This document shows positions 8,651 to 18,512 of a DNA stretch of 64,000 nucleotides, piece after piece. Under the pieces are notes generated by a model, which saw nothing but the letters and a program-made list of their open reading frames with translations, was not told where the DNA came from and did not search any database. The stretch comes from Candidatus Heimdallarchaeota archaeon LC_2. Lineage in GTDB: Archaea > Asgardarchaeota > Heimdallarchaeia > Heimdallarchaeales > Kariarchaeaceae. The stretch spans positions 16,616 through 80,615 of the forward strand of contig MDVR01000020.1 in the NCBI GenBank assembly GCA_001940725.1. Direction: 5' to 3'. The translations under genes and the position numbers were made by a program. The stretch's first letter is position 1; each line of letters starts with the position of its first letter.

Positions 8651-8781
8651 GCGGAGGTCGCCCAGCCTGGCCAACGGCGCGGGTCCGATATATATCGGCG
8701 CGAAACTTAAGTTGTCCAAGAATAAGTACAGAGGAAATCCTGTCCTTTAGAGGTTCGTGGGTTCGAATCCCACCCCCCGCA
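8651..8781 (+). tRNA. tRNA-Leu (TAA anticodon) with two introns
   Basis: The class II tRNA is recovered only if two introns are removed. Acceptor GCGGAGG (8651-8657) pairs with CCCCCGC (8774-8780), with one A-C mismatch; D stem GCC/GGC; T arm GTGGG TTCGAAT CCCAC. Removing 8684-8704 (21 nt, containing hairpin CCGATA/TATCGG) joins CGGG to A. Removing 8712-8736 (25 nt) joins G37 to A38. This gives anticodon stem CGGGA/TCCTG, loop CTTAAGA (anticodon TAA), and a long variable arm. The spliced length is 85 nt, right for tRNA-Leu. Intron 2 is at the canonical 37/38 site; intron 1 is at a non-canonical 30/31 site. Exact splice points could shift by a base or two. Confidence 0.85.
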
Positions 8782-8824
8782 CTATTTCAAATTATTCATG
8801 AACGTGTTGATATTGAACGAAAAC

Positions 8825-9418
8825 ATGTCCGAACTGTATAAAAATGCAATGAAATCACATAATGACGGAGATCTAAGTAAGGCTAAATCTTATTTTGAAG
8901 AGGCTTATATGTCAGATCCTAAAAATGACATTCTAGTGTATAATTATGCAAATTTGCTAGCAGATATAGGAAGACACAGGAGAGCAATTGAAAAGTATGA
9001 AGAAGCAATTCAATTGAATCCGAAAGTTTCAAGTATTTATTATAATAAAGGGAATTCCCATCTTGATCTGAAAGAATATGAAATTGCAATATCTGAGTAC
9101 AACAAAGCTATATCAATTAAATTAAACTATATTGGGGCTATTTTTAACAAAGCAGTAGCACTTACGGAATTAAAAAGAATTGATGAAGCAATTCTTCAAT
9201 ATAACTTAGTTCTAAAGGTTAAACCTGGATTTCATCTTGCTAGATATAATCTTGCTTGTATTTATGCAAATAATTCTGATGTTGATACTTCATTATATAA
9301 TCTAGCATTGGCAATTGAATTACAGGGAGAAGATACAGATTACAAATATCAAGCAGGTAAAGATGCAGATTTTAATTCAATAAGACATCTTAGAAGATTC
9401 AGAAAAATTGTAGATTAA
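8825..9418 (+). CDS. tetratricopeptide repeat protein
   Basis: About 197 residues made of four to five TPR motifs, for example KAKSYFEEAYMSDPKND, AIEKYEEAIQLNPKVSS and AISEYNKAISIKLNY, each with the A/G-Y-A-P spacing of TPR helices. TPR proteins scaffold other proteins; no partner is evident here. It has no signal peptide and is probably cytoplasmic. I place the start at ATG 8825 (MSELYKNA), which begins the first repeat cleanly; ATG 8798 is also in frame but closer to the end of tRNA-Leu. The 3' end overlaps the convergent argF gene by 4 bp. Confidence 0.8.
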   Translation: MSELYKNAMKSHNDGDLSKAKSYFEEAYMSDPKNDILVYNYANLLADIGRHRRAIEKYEEAIQLNPKVSSIYYNKGNSHLDLKEYEIAISEYNKAISIKLNYIGAIFNKAVALTELKRIDEAILQYNLVLKVKPGFHLARYNLACIYANNSDVDTSLYNLALAIELQGEDTDYKYQAGKDADFNSIRHLRRFRKIVD

Positions 9419-10353
9419 TCAGTTTTATCTAATAACGCTAGAGTTACAGCCATAACGGTGTACATCCTATTTTCTGCTTCATCCCACACGATAGAACGAT
9501 CCGAGTAAAAAACTTCATCATCTACTTCATTGGGTTTACGTGGAAGACAGTGCATAAATTTCCAGTCATCAGCTGCAATAGTTAGCATGTCCTTAGTAAC
9601 CTGGTACCCTTTAAAATCAAGTATTCGTTTATCCTTTTCTGAATCTTGACCCATTGATATCCATGTATCAGTAATAATTATATTCGCTCCTTTCACTGCA
9701 ACCAGCGGATCTGAAGTGATTTGAAAATCAGTTCCATATTTTTCTGATTCTTTTTGAGCTATTTCTATGATATCTTTATCAGGTCTATAATCTTCAGGGG
9801 TTGCAATTTTAAGATTTATTCCCATTTTCGCTGCTGAGACCATAATTGAATGTAATACATTATTTCCATCACCCACCCATGCAATATTAACTCCATTTAA
9901 TTGTCCAAGATGTTCGATGATTGTCATGTAATCTGCAAGAATTTGAAGAGGATGATATTTATCAGACAAAGCATTAATTATTGGTACTTTACCTTCTATG
10001 GAGAGTTCCTCTACTACATTATGACCATATACACGTGCCAATATGACATCATTAAAGCCACTCAATACTCTTGAAGTATCCTTCAATGATTCATTTTTTC
10101 CAAGTTGAATATCATCCGACCCAAGAAATAATGCATGACCACCCAAATATGAAATTCCAGTCTCAGTGGATACTCTTGTTCTAGTACTACGTTTTTGGAA
10201 TATCATCGCCATCGAGTAGCCATCTAGGGGTTTAATTTGTTCTTTTGCTTTCATTTGTTTTTTTAATTTTAATGATAGATCTAACAAAAAAGAGATTTCT
10301 GTATTTGAAAAATCTTTTAACGTCAATAAGCTTCGCCCAACTATGGAATTCAT
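9415..10353 (-). CDS. argF: ornithine carbamoyltransferase
   Basis: Transfers the carbamoyl group from carbamoyl phosphate to ornithine to give citrulline in arginine synthesis (or the reverse in arginine breakdown). 312 residues, the normal length. Signature motifs are present: the carbamoyl-phosphate loop in KRSTRTRVS, the HPxQ motif in YHPLQILADY, the Asp/Ser ornithine loop in DTWISMGQ, and MHCLPRK near the C-terminus, which distinguishes ornithine from aspartate carbamoyltransferases. It is a single gene with its own upstream region and no other arg genes nearby. Confidence 0.95.
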   Translation of the reverse strand: MNSIVGRSLLTLKDFSNTEISFLLDLSLKLKKQMKAKEQIKPLDGYSMAMIFQKRSTRTRVSTETGISYLGGHALFLGSDDIQLGKNESLKDTSRVLSGFNDVILARVYGHNVVEELSIEGKVPIINALSDKYHPLQILADYMTIIEHLGQLNGVNIAWVGDGNNVLHSIMVSAAKMGINLKIATPEDYRPDKDIIEIAQKESEKYGTDFQITSDPLVAVKGANIIITDTWISMGQDSEKDKRILDFKGYQVTKDMLTIAADDWKFMHCLPRKPNEVDDEVFYSDRSIVWDEAENRMYTVMAVTLALLDKTD

Positions 10354-10531
10354 TTTTATTCATGTGTTACTAGATATTTTACCTTAAATTAATTTCTGTT
10401 GCCTTTGCAATTAGAATTCAACCTGTTGAGTAATTTATTGTTCAATTACGCGATGGCTGTGGGTACTAACATTTTATTTATATGAAACAGAAATGAGAAC
10501 AAATTATATTACAAATCTTTGAGGATTAATT

Positions 10532-12214
10532 ATGAGTTTAACAGGACAACCAATTATAATTTTAAAAGAAAACAGTGAAAGAACGAAAGGCAGAGAAGCT
10601 CAAAGAAATAATATCGGAGCGGCTTCTGCAATAGCTGAGGCTGTGAGATCAACTTTAGGCCCTAGAGGGATGGATAAAATGTTAGTTGATAGCCTTGGGG
10701 ACGTTGTCATTACAAATGATGGTGCTACAATACTTGAAGAACTAGATGTTGAACATCCAGCAGCTAAATTAATAATTCAAGTTGCCAAATCACAAGATAA
10801 GGAAGTAGGTGATGGTACAACAACTGCTGTTGTCATCGCTGGAGAACTTTTAAAGAAGGGTGATGAGTTATTAGAAAAGAAGGTTCATGGAACCAAAATT
10901 GTTGCAGGATACAAGAAAGCTTCAAAAGTGGCACTCGAATCATTAAATGAAATTGTATCAGTTATAAATGTGACAGATAAAAATATTTTGTCAAAAATTG
11001 CAATAACTGCTCTTAATTCAAAAAGTGTGCATATGGCAAAAAGTGTCATAGCGGATATAGCTGTAAATGCAATATTAAAAATTAAAGAAGAAGATAATGA
11101 TAAACTACTTGCTGATCTTGATAATATCAAAATACTTCAAAAACAAGGAAAGGGTTTAGCAGATTCTTATTTAATGGAAGGAATTGCTATTGATAAGGAG
11201 GTACTCCATCAAGGAATGCCAAAAAATATTGTTGACGCAAAAATTGCATTGCTCAATATGAATGTTGAAGTAACAAAAACAGAATTTGATGCTGAAATCA
11301 GAATATCCGATCCAATGGCAGTTCAAAGTTTTCTTGATAATGAAGAAAAAATGATAAGAGATATGGTTGAAAAAATTACTGCTACTAAGGCTAATGTTTT
11401 AATTTGCCAAAAGGGTATTGATGACCTAGCTCAACATTTTCTTTCCAAACAAGGAGTTATGGCAATTAGAAGAGTTAAAAAATCCGATATGGAAAAAATT
11501 AGTCGAGCCACCGGTGCAAGAATAGTTACATCCTTGCAAGAATTATCAGCTAAAGACCTAGGAACTGCTGGAAAGGTATATGAAACAAAATTAGGTGATG
11601 ATGATTACATCTACATTGAAGAATGTCCTTCACCAAAAGCTGTTACCGTGGTACTTAGGGGAGCTTCAAAATATGCAACAGATGAAGCTGAAAGAGCCCT
11701 GCATGATGCATTATCAGTAGTTAGAAATGTAATTGAGGATGGAAAAATGGTTTATGGTGGTGGTGCAGCTGAGATTCATATGTATCATGCTGTAAAAGCC
11801 CTAGCTGATAACACAACTGGAAAAGAAAAATTAGCAATTGAAAAATTTGCAGAAGCTTTATTAATTATCCCAAGTACGTTAGCTGAAAATTCAGGATTAG
11901 ATCCATTAGATATAATTAGTGAATTGACAGCAGCATTTTCAAGCGGTAAGAAAAATGTCGGATTAGATTTAAGTGCTCATCATGAAGGTGGAAAAATTGG
12001 TAAAATTGCTAATATGAAAACTGCAGGTGTTTTTGAACCGTTGCGAGTAAAGGTACAAGCAATAAAATCAGCTTCTGAAGCTGCAGAATTAATTTTAAGA
12101 ATTGACGATGTAATTGCAACAAAATCCACAGAGGGTGCAGGAATGCCACCTGGAGGAATGCCTGATATGGGCGGTATGGGTGGAATGGGTGGAATGCCAC
12201 CTGGTATGATGTAA
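10532..12214 (+). CDS. ths: thermosome subunit (group II chaperonin)
   Basis: 560-residue group II chaperonin subunit; assembles into a double-ring ATP-dependent folding chamber in the cytoplasm. Family motifs are clear: [11 protein letters not shown] and [11 protein letters not shown] in the N-terminal equatorial domain, the ATP-hydrolysis motif GDGTTTAVV near residue 90, and the GGG(A/G)AE turn in the C-terminal equatorial domain. The C-terminus ends in a flexible GGM-rich tail ([11 protein letters not shown]), typical of thermosomes. The start ATG at 10532 follows GAGGATTA, which contains a plausible ribosome-binding GAGG. It appears monocistronic. Confidence 0.97.
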   Translation: MSLTGQPIIILKENSERTKGREAQRNNIGAASAIAEAVRSTLGPRGMDKMLVDSLGDVVITNDGATILEELDVEHPAAKLIIQVAKSQDKEVGDGTTTAVVIAGELLKKGDELLEKKVHGTKIVAGYKKASKVALESLNEIVSVINVTDKNILSKIAITALNSKSVHMAKSVIADIAVNAILKIKEEDNDKLLADLDNIKILQKQGKGLADSYLMEGIAIDKEVLHQGMPKNIVDAKIALLNMNVEVTKTEFDAEIRISDPMAVQSFLDNEEKMIRDMVEKITATKANVLICQKGIDDLAQHFLSKQGVMAIRRVKKSDMEKISRATGARIVTSLQELSAKDLGTAGKVYETKLGDDDYIYIEECPSPKAVTVVLRGASKYATDEAERALHDALSVVRNVIEDGKMVYGGGAAEIHMYHAVKALADNTTGKEKLAIEKFAEALLIIPSTLAENSGLDPLDIISELTAAFSSGKKNVGLDLSAHHEGGKIGKIANMKTAGVFEPLRVKVQAIKSASEAAELILRIDDVIATKSTEGAGMPPGGMPDMGGMGGMGGMPPGMM

Positions 12215-12252
12215 TAATCAAATCAAAATCAAATTAAATAACAAAACCTATA

Positions 12253-12897
12253 TTAAGTATCTCTAGAATCTTTTTGATAATCTAAATACGCCTGTACAGG
12301 CAATTTTGAAGGATGATAAGCTATCGCATCTGCTAATATTTCATATGCTTCATCTGGAAATCCAACGATTTTTTGTAAGGGTTTAATTATTTTTATAAAA
12401 TCTTTACGGACGTGCTTGTTCATTTTTACACCAACAGCAATCTCTCTTAATAATATCAGATGATCAACTGCAATATATCCCATATATTGTTGTTCAACTG
12501 GTGGTTGTTCTACAATCTTTTTTGCATGTCTAGATAGAGAGTATATTTCTTCTTTTGTAAAGTTAGCTGATTTTGCATATCCAATTAAACGTTGAGCTGC
12601 CCATAATCTTCTATCGGGATTCTTAGATAACATTAATAATTGGAAGCGATAAATTATTTCCATTCTGTTTTTTGGTAGACTTGTTGTTACAAGTAAAAAT
12701 CTTATCCCAAATGCAGCTAGAATTAAACCTGTGAGGATTAGTAGGATCCAAATTCCGTTTACCGGAATTTTGAAAACGTGTAAAGTCTGGATCAATAGCC
12801 CTGATAATATCAAAACAATTCCCCAATTTTTGGTTTGAGCTGCATCTTCTGCAATCTCCTTCATAATTGCTAGATCAGCTGAAATATGTTTTGACAT
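12253..12897 (-). CDS. membrane protein, two N-terminal helices, unknown function
   Basis: About 214 residues if started at ATG 12897 (MSKHISADL); a longer frame extends to 12963 but the extra N-terminus is not protein-like. Two hydrophobic segments lie close together (NWGIVLILSGLLIQTL and IWILLILTGLILAAFGI), followed by a soluble helical domain of about 130 residues with RLWAAQRLIGYAKSANF and repeated helical spacing. I recognise no family. The topology suggests a small membrane anchor with a cytoplasmic helical domain. It is convergent with the thermosome gene. Confidence 0.6.
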   Translation of the reverse strand: MSKHISADLAIMKEIAEDAAQTKNWGIVLILSGLLIQTLHVFKIPVNGIWILLILTGLILAAFGIRFLLVTTSLPKNRMEIIYRFQLLMLSKNPDRRLWAAQRLIGYAKSANFTKEEIYSLSRHAKKIVEQPPVEQQYMGYIAVDHLILLREIAVGVKMNKHVRKDFIKIIKPLQKIVGFPDEAYEILADAIAYHPSKLPVQAYLDYQKDSRDT

Positions 12898-13081
12898 GAA
12901 ATGAAAAAGACTTTTGACTTCTAAATAGTTATTATGCGGATATGAAAGAGGGGGGATTCTCAAGTTAAATTTAAAAACAAATAAAATTCTTAGCGATATT
13001 TGAATTAATAATATTATGATTCTGAGAAAATGTATAGATTGATCAGCAATTATTAATTAAGTTGATTTTCAAATTACAATC

Positions 13082-14104
13082 GTGTCAAGTACTTCTGGAG
13101 ATTTAATGATAAGTAGACTATTAGTATTACTCCAAATAATATTAATTCCCATTTATTTTGCATTGTTCAATTGGCTTTGGCTTGAGGAGATTAAGGAATT
13201 TTTTGGTCAAGATAATTTTATTATTAATTTGTTACCAGATTGGTTAATTTGGTTTGAAACTTATTTAGCAATTCCAGTATTTTTCTCCCTTCCTTGGGTA
13301 TTATTTTCAATTATTAGAGCAACAAAAATTGCAAATACCTATACATTAATGGGAAGAGCACTTGGTAAAGTAAGAATCGACCAAAAATTATTCTATGGAA
13401 TAAATGCATCATTTACATTAGTTTTCTTTATTTTACCATTTACAAGTCCTCTAATAACAGTAATTGGAATTTTTGTGATTTTTAGAATCGTTTCACATAA
13501 AATGTTATTTGGCAAAATATCTTCTTTGTTGTGGTTCATTCCTGCTCTGATTATTAATATCATTCCTGGGCTAATTGCTTACGTTTTCTATTCCAATTTT
13601 AAAGTATTATTTGATCAGTTTTTCGATATTTGGAGGGATAGTATCGAGGATCAATTTTATGTGGGTCTTAGTCTAGCAATCGGTATTACAATTGGGAATT
13701 TCTTGACTTTCCTCCATGAAAGAAATGCAAGAGGAACAAGATCAAACCTTGATCCTTACAGATTAATATATCTGATTAAATTTATTTTATTTGGTTTGAT
13801 GCTGTTTATCTATTTCCTTGTTGATGTGGAATTGTTAAATCTCATTAATATTATAGTAGGGTTACTAGCTTTTTCTGAATTTGTTTTTCGAAGATTAAGC
13901 AAATTGCCATCTGATAGCTCAGGTGCTAATTTTATGGTGTTTGCATTTATTGTTATCAATTTTATTGCAAATAGATTAAAAGATTCAATCAGTACTGATA
14001 TATTCAGAGGAATTATGATCACAATTTCTGGTTGTATTTTCTTTATATTATTCTTGATTAGCTATAAGTATTCGCAAGATGAAGAATTAATATCAAGAAA
14101 CTAA
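13082..14104 (+). CDS. multi-pass membrane protein, unknown function
   Basis: 340 residues with roughly eight to nine hydrophobic segments (for example LVLLQIILIPIYFALFNW, LVFFILPFTSPLITVI, FILFGLMLFIYFLVD) and a basic loop around residues 95-115. There is no recognisable transporter or enzyme motif. The start is GTG 13082. Its end overlaps the convergent small gene by 4 bp. I call it only an integral membrane protein. Confidence 0.65.
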   Translation: MSSTSGDLMISRLLVLLQIILIPIYFALFNWLWLEEIKEFFGQDNFIINLLPDWLIWFETYLAIPVFFSLPWVLFSIIRATKIANTYTLMGRALGKVRIDQKLFYGINASFTLVFFILPFTSPLITVIGIFVIFRIVSHKMLFGKISSLLWFIPALIINIIPGLIAYVFYSNFKVLFDQFFDIWRDSIEDQFYVGLSLAIGITIGNFLTFLHERNARGTRSNLDPYRLIYLIKFILFGLMLFIYFLVDVELLNLINIIVGLLAFSEFVFRRLSKLPSDSSGANFMVFAFIVINFIANRLKDSISTDIFRGIMITISGCIFFILFLISYKYSQDEELISRN

Positions 14105-14460
14105 AGCAGAAACTCTGGAAACTCTGCAACTTTTATTATGGGTAGATAGACATATTTTGAGTTTGAGGTAAATTTATTTACAAATTCCCAATCTTCACCG
14201 ATATCTTCTCCTGCAAATTTATATCTAATAATATTTGTTTTTGGTGGCTCTTCTATCTCTGCAACTAAAGTTATTGGTAACCCACGCAGATTGTACCACC
14301 CCGGAACCAAATGTGATATAGCTAGAAGATGTTTTCCTTCTTTTATTCCATAATACAAAAATGCACCCCTATTTTGTGCATTGGATACAACTAATCTAAA
14401 TAAATCTAAAGGAGTATCTAGTCGTAATATTTGTGCTTTTTGAATTTCAATATCCACCAT
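14101..14460 (-). CDS. small conserved-looking protein, unknown function
   Basis: 119 residues, mixed strands and helices, no membrane segment. It starts with a strand-helix unit (ILRLDTPLDLFRLVVSN) and contains KEGKHLLAISHLVPGWYNL in the middle. I do not recognise the family. The ATG at 14460 lies 160 bp from tRNA-Ala(CGC), which is divergent. Composition and codon use match neighbouring genes, so it is probably real. Confidence 0.55.
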   Translation of the reverse strand: MVDIEIQKAQILRLDTPLDLFRLVVSNAQNRGAFLYYGIKEGKHLLAISHLVPGWYNLRGLPITLVAEIEEPPKTNIIRYKFAGEDIGEDWEFVNKFTSNSKYVYLPIIKVAEFPEFLL

Positions 14461-14621
14461 AATTGACCTTTTACAATTAATACTATAAGCTTAGGTACTT
14501 GCTTTTAATTAAATTGCAACAAACATATCAATTAAATTATTGATTTTATGGATCACTTTGTAACACATTCATTAAGTTAAAATTACTTATTCTAAAGAGA
14601 AAATTAGATATATTTCTAAGT

Positions 14622-14712
14622 GGGCTGGTAGATCAGACTGGTAGATTGCTTCGTTCGCAAAATTTTAATTCGAAATATGAAGAGGCCGCGGGTTCGAATC
14701 CCGCTCAGTCCA
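14622..14712 (+). tRNA. tRNA-Ala (CGC anticodon) with intron
   Basis: Acceptor GGGCTGG pairs with TCAGTCC and again contains G3:U70, the alanine identity pair. D stem GATC/GATT, T arm GCGGG TTCGAAT CCCGC (perfect). Anticodon stem CTTCG (14649-14653) pairs with TGAAG (14678-14682). The loop is TTCGCA plus A at 14677, giving anticodon CGC. A 17-nt intron at about 14660-14676 sits at the canonical position after base 37. Discriminator A at 14712. Confidence 0.9.
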
Positions 14713-14810
14713 TTTTAATTTAATTGCTTCTCATCTTATTAACAAATAATATTTAATTGCTAACCATTAATATCATCATATTTTTCATTTAGATATTATT
14801 GAGGCAGATA

Positions 14811-15959
14811 ATGGCATCTCGCAAAATTCCATTTGTTGATCCAAACATTACTGAAGACGAAATTATTGCTGTCTCTGAAGTTTTAAGATCTAAAAATTTA
14901 GTTGAAGGTAAGCGTGTAAGGTCATTTGAAAGGAAATTTGCAAAATTATGTGAAACAAAATATGCAATTGCTTGTTCAAATGGCACAACAGCTCTACACT
15001 TAGCAATGGAATCTAGCCCCTTAAAACCGGGGGACGAAGTCATAACTACTCCATTTACATTTATTGCAACTAGCAACTCAATTCTTTTTACGGGAGCAGT
15101 ACCCAAATTTGTTGATATTGATCCTGAAACATGGAATTTGGATACAGAAAAAACTGCAGAAAACATCACTGAAAAAACCAAAGCTATTATGCCTGTTCAT
15201 ATATTTGGATTACCATCAAATATGCCATATTTTAGAGATTTAGCTGAGGACAAAGACTTATATTTAATTGAAGACGCTGCCCAAGCTCATGGAGGGAAAA
15301 TTAATGGGAAACATGTTGGGGGTTTTGGTGAAGTTGCCACATTTTCACTTTACGCAACTAAAAATCTAATTTCAGGGGAAGGTGGAATAATCACAACGAA
15401 TAATGATGATTTGGCTACTGAAATAATATCTTTAAAAAATCATGGCAGAACTCCAAAAGGTGGGTATACGCATGATAGAGTTGGGTATAATGCAAGAATG
15501 AGTGATGTAACCGGGGCAATTGCAGATGTCCAAATGGACAAGCTAGCCTCAATGTTAAAGAAAAGAAAAGATATTGCGGAAATTTATCGAAAAACGATTG
15601 ATGAGATTACTAATATTAGTTTTCAAAAAGTGCCAAAGGGATATGAGCATGGAAATTACATTTTTGCAATTGATACGCGACGGCATTCTAAGAAACCTAC
15701 TGAGGCAATAAAAGAATTGAATGAGTTCGGTGTCATGGCCAGACCTATTTATTCAACTCTTAGTTATCAACAAAATAATTTTAAAAATATTCAAGATTGG
15801 AGATGGGCTACTTTTGTTAATTACCCAAATTACAATCTTACCAAATGCCCAAATGCTGAGGAGATAGCAATAAATCATTTTGAAATTCCTGTTGTCCCTA
15901 GTTTAAGCAGTAATGAAGTAGAAAAAGTTCAACAAGCCATTACTGAAGTGTTTTCATGA
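14811..15959 (+). CDS. DegT/DnrJ/EryC1 family sugar aminotransferase
   Basis: PLP-dependent aminotransferase of the DegT/DnrJ/EryC1/StrS family, which transaminates nucleotide-linked keto-sugars for surface polysaccharide or glycoprotein synthesis. Evidence: KYAIACSNGTTALHLAM for cofactor phosphate, EDAAQAHGG with the pyridine-binding aspartate, and the PLP lysine in SLYATKNLISGEGG; 383 residues is standard. The start is ATG 14811 (MASRKIPFVDPN), not the upstream TTG at 14799. The substrate cannot be told from sequence. It overlaps the next gene by 4 bp (ATGA), so the two are translationally coupled. Confidence 0.9.
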   Translation: MASRKIPFVDPNITEDEIIAVSEVLRSKNLVEGKRVRSFERKFAKLCETKYAIACSNGTTALHLAMESSPLKPGDEVITTPFTFIATSNSILFTGAVPKFVDIDPETWNLDTEKTAENITEKTKAIMPVHIFGLPSNMPYFRDLAEDKDLYLIEDAAQAHGGKINGKHVGGFGEVATFSLYATKNLISGEGGIITTNNDDLATEIISLKNHGRTPKGGYTHDRVGYNARMSDVTGAIADVQMDKLASMLKKRKDIAEIYRKTIDEITNISFQKVPKGYEHGNYIFAIDTRRHSKKPTEAIKELNEFGVMARPIYSTLSYQQNNFKNIQDWRWATFVNYPNYNLTKCPNAEEIAINHFEIPVVPSLSSNEVEKVQQAITEVFS

Positions 15960-17017
15960 CACTAAAAATTGGATTGATAATTAACCCAATAGCAGGAGTT
16001 GGAGCAGCATTAGCCTGGAAGGGAACTGATAATGTAACTAAAGCATGGGAAGCAATTGAAAATGGGGAAAGACAACCAGTTTGGGATATTGCAAAACGTG
16101 CCTTACAGAGCATTAAATCGATAGATAAGTATGAATGGTACCTTGGGGGAGAATTTTCTCATCTAATACAAGGAAAAGTAGTATATCAATTACCGACAAA
16201 GAGTGATTCAAATAATACAAAATCAGCTGTAGCTAAGTTAATTGAGAAAGATGTGGACATAATACTTTTTATTGGAGGAGATGGTACTGCAAAGGATGTT
16301 ACAGAAATTTCGAGCGAAATTCCAATATTAGGAATCCCTGGTGGGGTTAAAATTTTTTCACCATGTTTTCTTCATAAACCAGAAGATTTAGGAGATTTCT
16401 TAGAAAAGTGGTTAGGTAAAACAAATGAGGTGGATATTTTGGACTTAGATGATGAAGAATATCTTATGGGAAATACCATATCGATTTTGGTAGGATCCGC
16501 AATAATACCTGAATCTACTCATATTCAAGTGGGAAAATCTTCTTTTAACTCTACAGATGATTTGCAAACGTATTCATTAATTGCCGAAAGAATCCGTGAA
16601 GAAAATTGGTTGGATTCCAAAACTATTCTGGTTGGTCCAGGGAGTACGATGAAACAAATATTTTCCCAACTAGATTTATCTGTATCTTTACTAGGGGTAG
16701 ATATTATAAGTAACGGACAGATCATGAAACTTGATTGTACTGAAACTGAAATCAATAATCACCAGATAGATCAAATTTGGATAACTCCCATTGGATCTCA
16801 AGGACACATTTTTGGGAGGGGAAATAAACAAATTGGCATTAAAATTTTAGAACTTTTACAAAAATCAGACATAAAGATTTTTTCAACACCGTCAAAATTA
16901 CTTGAAACTCAAGTTTTATACTTGGATATTGGGAATAGTGAACTAGATAAGAAATATCAAGGTTATTATCATGTTGTCACGGGTTATTATGAGGAAGTAA
17001 TGAGAAGGGCTGAGTAA
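15956..17017 (+). CDS. ATP-NAD kinase-like protein
   Basis: 353 residues of the archaeal/bacterial NAD-kinase-like group (COG3199 type). The diagnostic motif is the diacylglycerol/NAD kinase loop IGGDGTAKDV near residue 105, preceded by an N-terminal INPIAGVGAALAWKGTD segment typical of this subgroup. Members have been predicted to use ATP or polyphosphate to phosphorylate NAD or a related nucleotide; the substrate is not proven for this branch. The 4-bp ATGA overlap with the aminotransferase implies co-expression, which I cannot explain functionally. Confidence 0.8.
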   Translation: MTLKIGLIINPIAGVGAALAWKGTDNVTKAWEAIENGERQPVWDIAKRALQSIKSIDKYEWYLGGEFSHLIQGKVVYQLPTKSDSNNTKSAVAKLIEKDVDIILFIGGDGTAKDVTEISSEIPILGIPGGVKIFSPCFLHKPEDLGDFLEKWLGKTNEVDILDLDDEEYLMGNTISILVGSAIIPESTHIQVGKSSFNSTDDLQTYSLIAERIREENWLDSKTILVGPGSTMKQIFSQLDLSVSLLGVDIISNGQIMKLDCTETEINNHQIDQIWITPIGSQGHIFGRGNKQIGIKILELLQKSDIKIFSTPSKLLETQVLYLDIGNSELDKKYQGYYHVVTGYYEEVMRRAE

Positions 17018-17018
17018 T

Positions 17019-18512
17019 TTATTGATTTTGTTTTTGCCTTTCACTTAATATGGGATTTTTTGCTAAATTAAATTCATCCAATCTTGATCTCCCAGTTAAA
17101 TATGGAGCGTGTTTCACAATTTCAGGATCTGAATATGCTAGATCTGATATCTCTTGAAATGCTTCTGAGATTCTATCAAGTGAAAATTTAGTTTCAGCTT
17201 CAGTTGGCTCTATCATTAAAGCTTCTTTAACAATAAGTGGAAAATATACAGTAGGTGAATGAATACCATAATCTAAAATTGCTTTAGCAATATCACCTGC
17301 ATTAACTCCAGTTTCCCGCATCAAATTAAGTGGTGATGCAACGAATTCGTGTTTTCTTGGCACCCCTTTAGCAAAGGGGACTGAAAATCCTTTGATTGAT
17401 TGAAACTTATACATCAGGTAATTTGCATTTAAAACTGCAGATTTACACATATCACGGATCCCAGGTCCACCATTACGGTAAAGAAAAGCTAATGTTCGAA
17501 GAATTATTCCAAAATTGCCAAAATATGTGTGAACTCTCCCAATTGAATCAGGTCTCTCAAAATCAAAATGATAGTAATCACTATCCTCAGTGTAGGTTGC
17601 AAGAGGATATGGTAAAAATGGTTCTAGTTTTTGAGCTACTGCTACAGGACCACAACCCGGACCACCACCACCATGGGGACCACTAAATGTTTTGTGCATA
17701 TTAAGATGCATAATATCAAACCCCATATCTCCAGGTTTGAGCATTCCTACAATTCCATTATAATTTGCACCATCGAGATACATTAATGCTCCTGCTTCAT
17801 GAACGAGTTTACTAATTTCAAGAATATTGGGTTCGAACAGACCCAAAGTATTTGGATTGGTTATCATAAATACAGCGATTGAATCATCCAGAGCTGCTTT
17901 CAATGCATCCATATCTACAAAGCCATCATGATTCGATGGAATTTCTACCACCTTGAAACCGGCCATTGCTGCAGACGCTGGATTAGTCCCATGAGCAGAA
18001 TCTGGAACCATTATTTTCATCCTATTCATCTCACCCTTCTTTGCAAAATAATTTCTAGCAATTAATAATCCCACGTATTCTCCTTGTGCACCAGCTGCAG
18101 GTTGTACAGTAACTCCGGGTAGACCGGTTATTAATTTAATTGCCTCTTGAAGTCGATAAATTACTTCAATAGTCCCTTGCATAGCACTCTCCGGTGCGTT
18201 GGGGTGCATGTTGCTAAACCCTGAAAATTTTGCAATTCTTTCATTTACTTTTGGATTGTATTTCATTGTACAACTACCAAGCGGGTATTCACCAACATCA
18301 ACTCCATGATTCATTTGAGAAAGACGGACTACATGTCTTACAACTTGTAATTCAGATACTTCTGGAAGTTCTGCTTTTGTCTTTCGTTGCCATTCATCAG
18401 GTAATGAAGAAGTTGGAATATCGAATTTTTCAGGAATATGAAATCTTCTACCAGTATAGCTTTGATTCATTATTAAATCTTCATTCCATTTGGCTTGTGT
18501 TCGTTTTTTCAT
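17019..18512 (-). CDS. gcvPB: glycine dehydrogenase (decarboxylating) subunit 2
   Basis: PLP-binding half of split P-protein of the glycine cleavage system; with GcvPA it decarboxylates glycine and passes the aminomethyl group to lipoyl GcvH. The PLP lysine is in LNMHKTFSGPHGGGGPG. Other landmarks are the glycine-rich QPAAGAQGEYVGLL, DSAHGTNPASAAM and the C-terminal EPTEAETKFSLD. 497 residues, normal for GcvPB. The start overlaps the stop of gcvPA by 4 bp, giving tight coupling for a 1:1 complex. Operon order is gcvH, gcvPA, gcvPB on the minus strand; gcvT is 10 kb away. Confidence 0.96.
   Translation of the reverse strand: MKKRTQAKWNEDLIMNQSYTGRRFHIPEKFDIPTSSLPDEWQRKTKAELPEVSELQVVRHVVRLSQMNHGVDVGEYPLGSCTMKYNPKVNERIAKFSGFSNMHPNAPESAMQGTIEVIYRLQEAIKLITGLPGVTVQPAAGAQGEYVGLLIARNYFAKKGEMNRMKIMVPDSAHGTNPASAAMAGFKVVEIPSNHDGFVDMDALKAALDDSIAVFMITNPNTLGLFEPNILEISKLVHEAGALMYLDGANYNGIVGMLKPGDMGFDIMHLNMHKTFSGPHGGGGPGCGPVAVAQKLEPFLPYPLATYTEDSDYYHFDFERPDSIGRVHTYFGNFGIILRTLAFLYRNGGPGIRDMCKSAVLNANYLMYKFQSIKGFSVPFAKGVPRKHEFVASPLNLMRETGVNAGDIAKAILDYGIHSPTVYFPLIVKEALMIEPTEAETKFSLDRISEAFQEISDLAYSDPEIVKHAPYLTGRSRLDEFNLAKNPILSERQKQNQ

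Noticed and set aside
17396..17686. Plus-strand frame inside gcvPB
   Set aside because: Antisense shadow of a strongly conserved gene.
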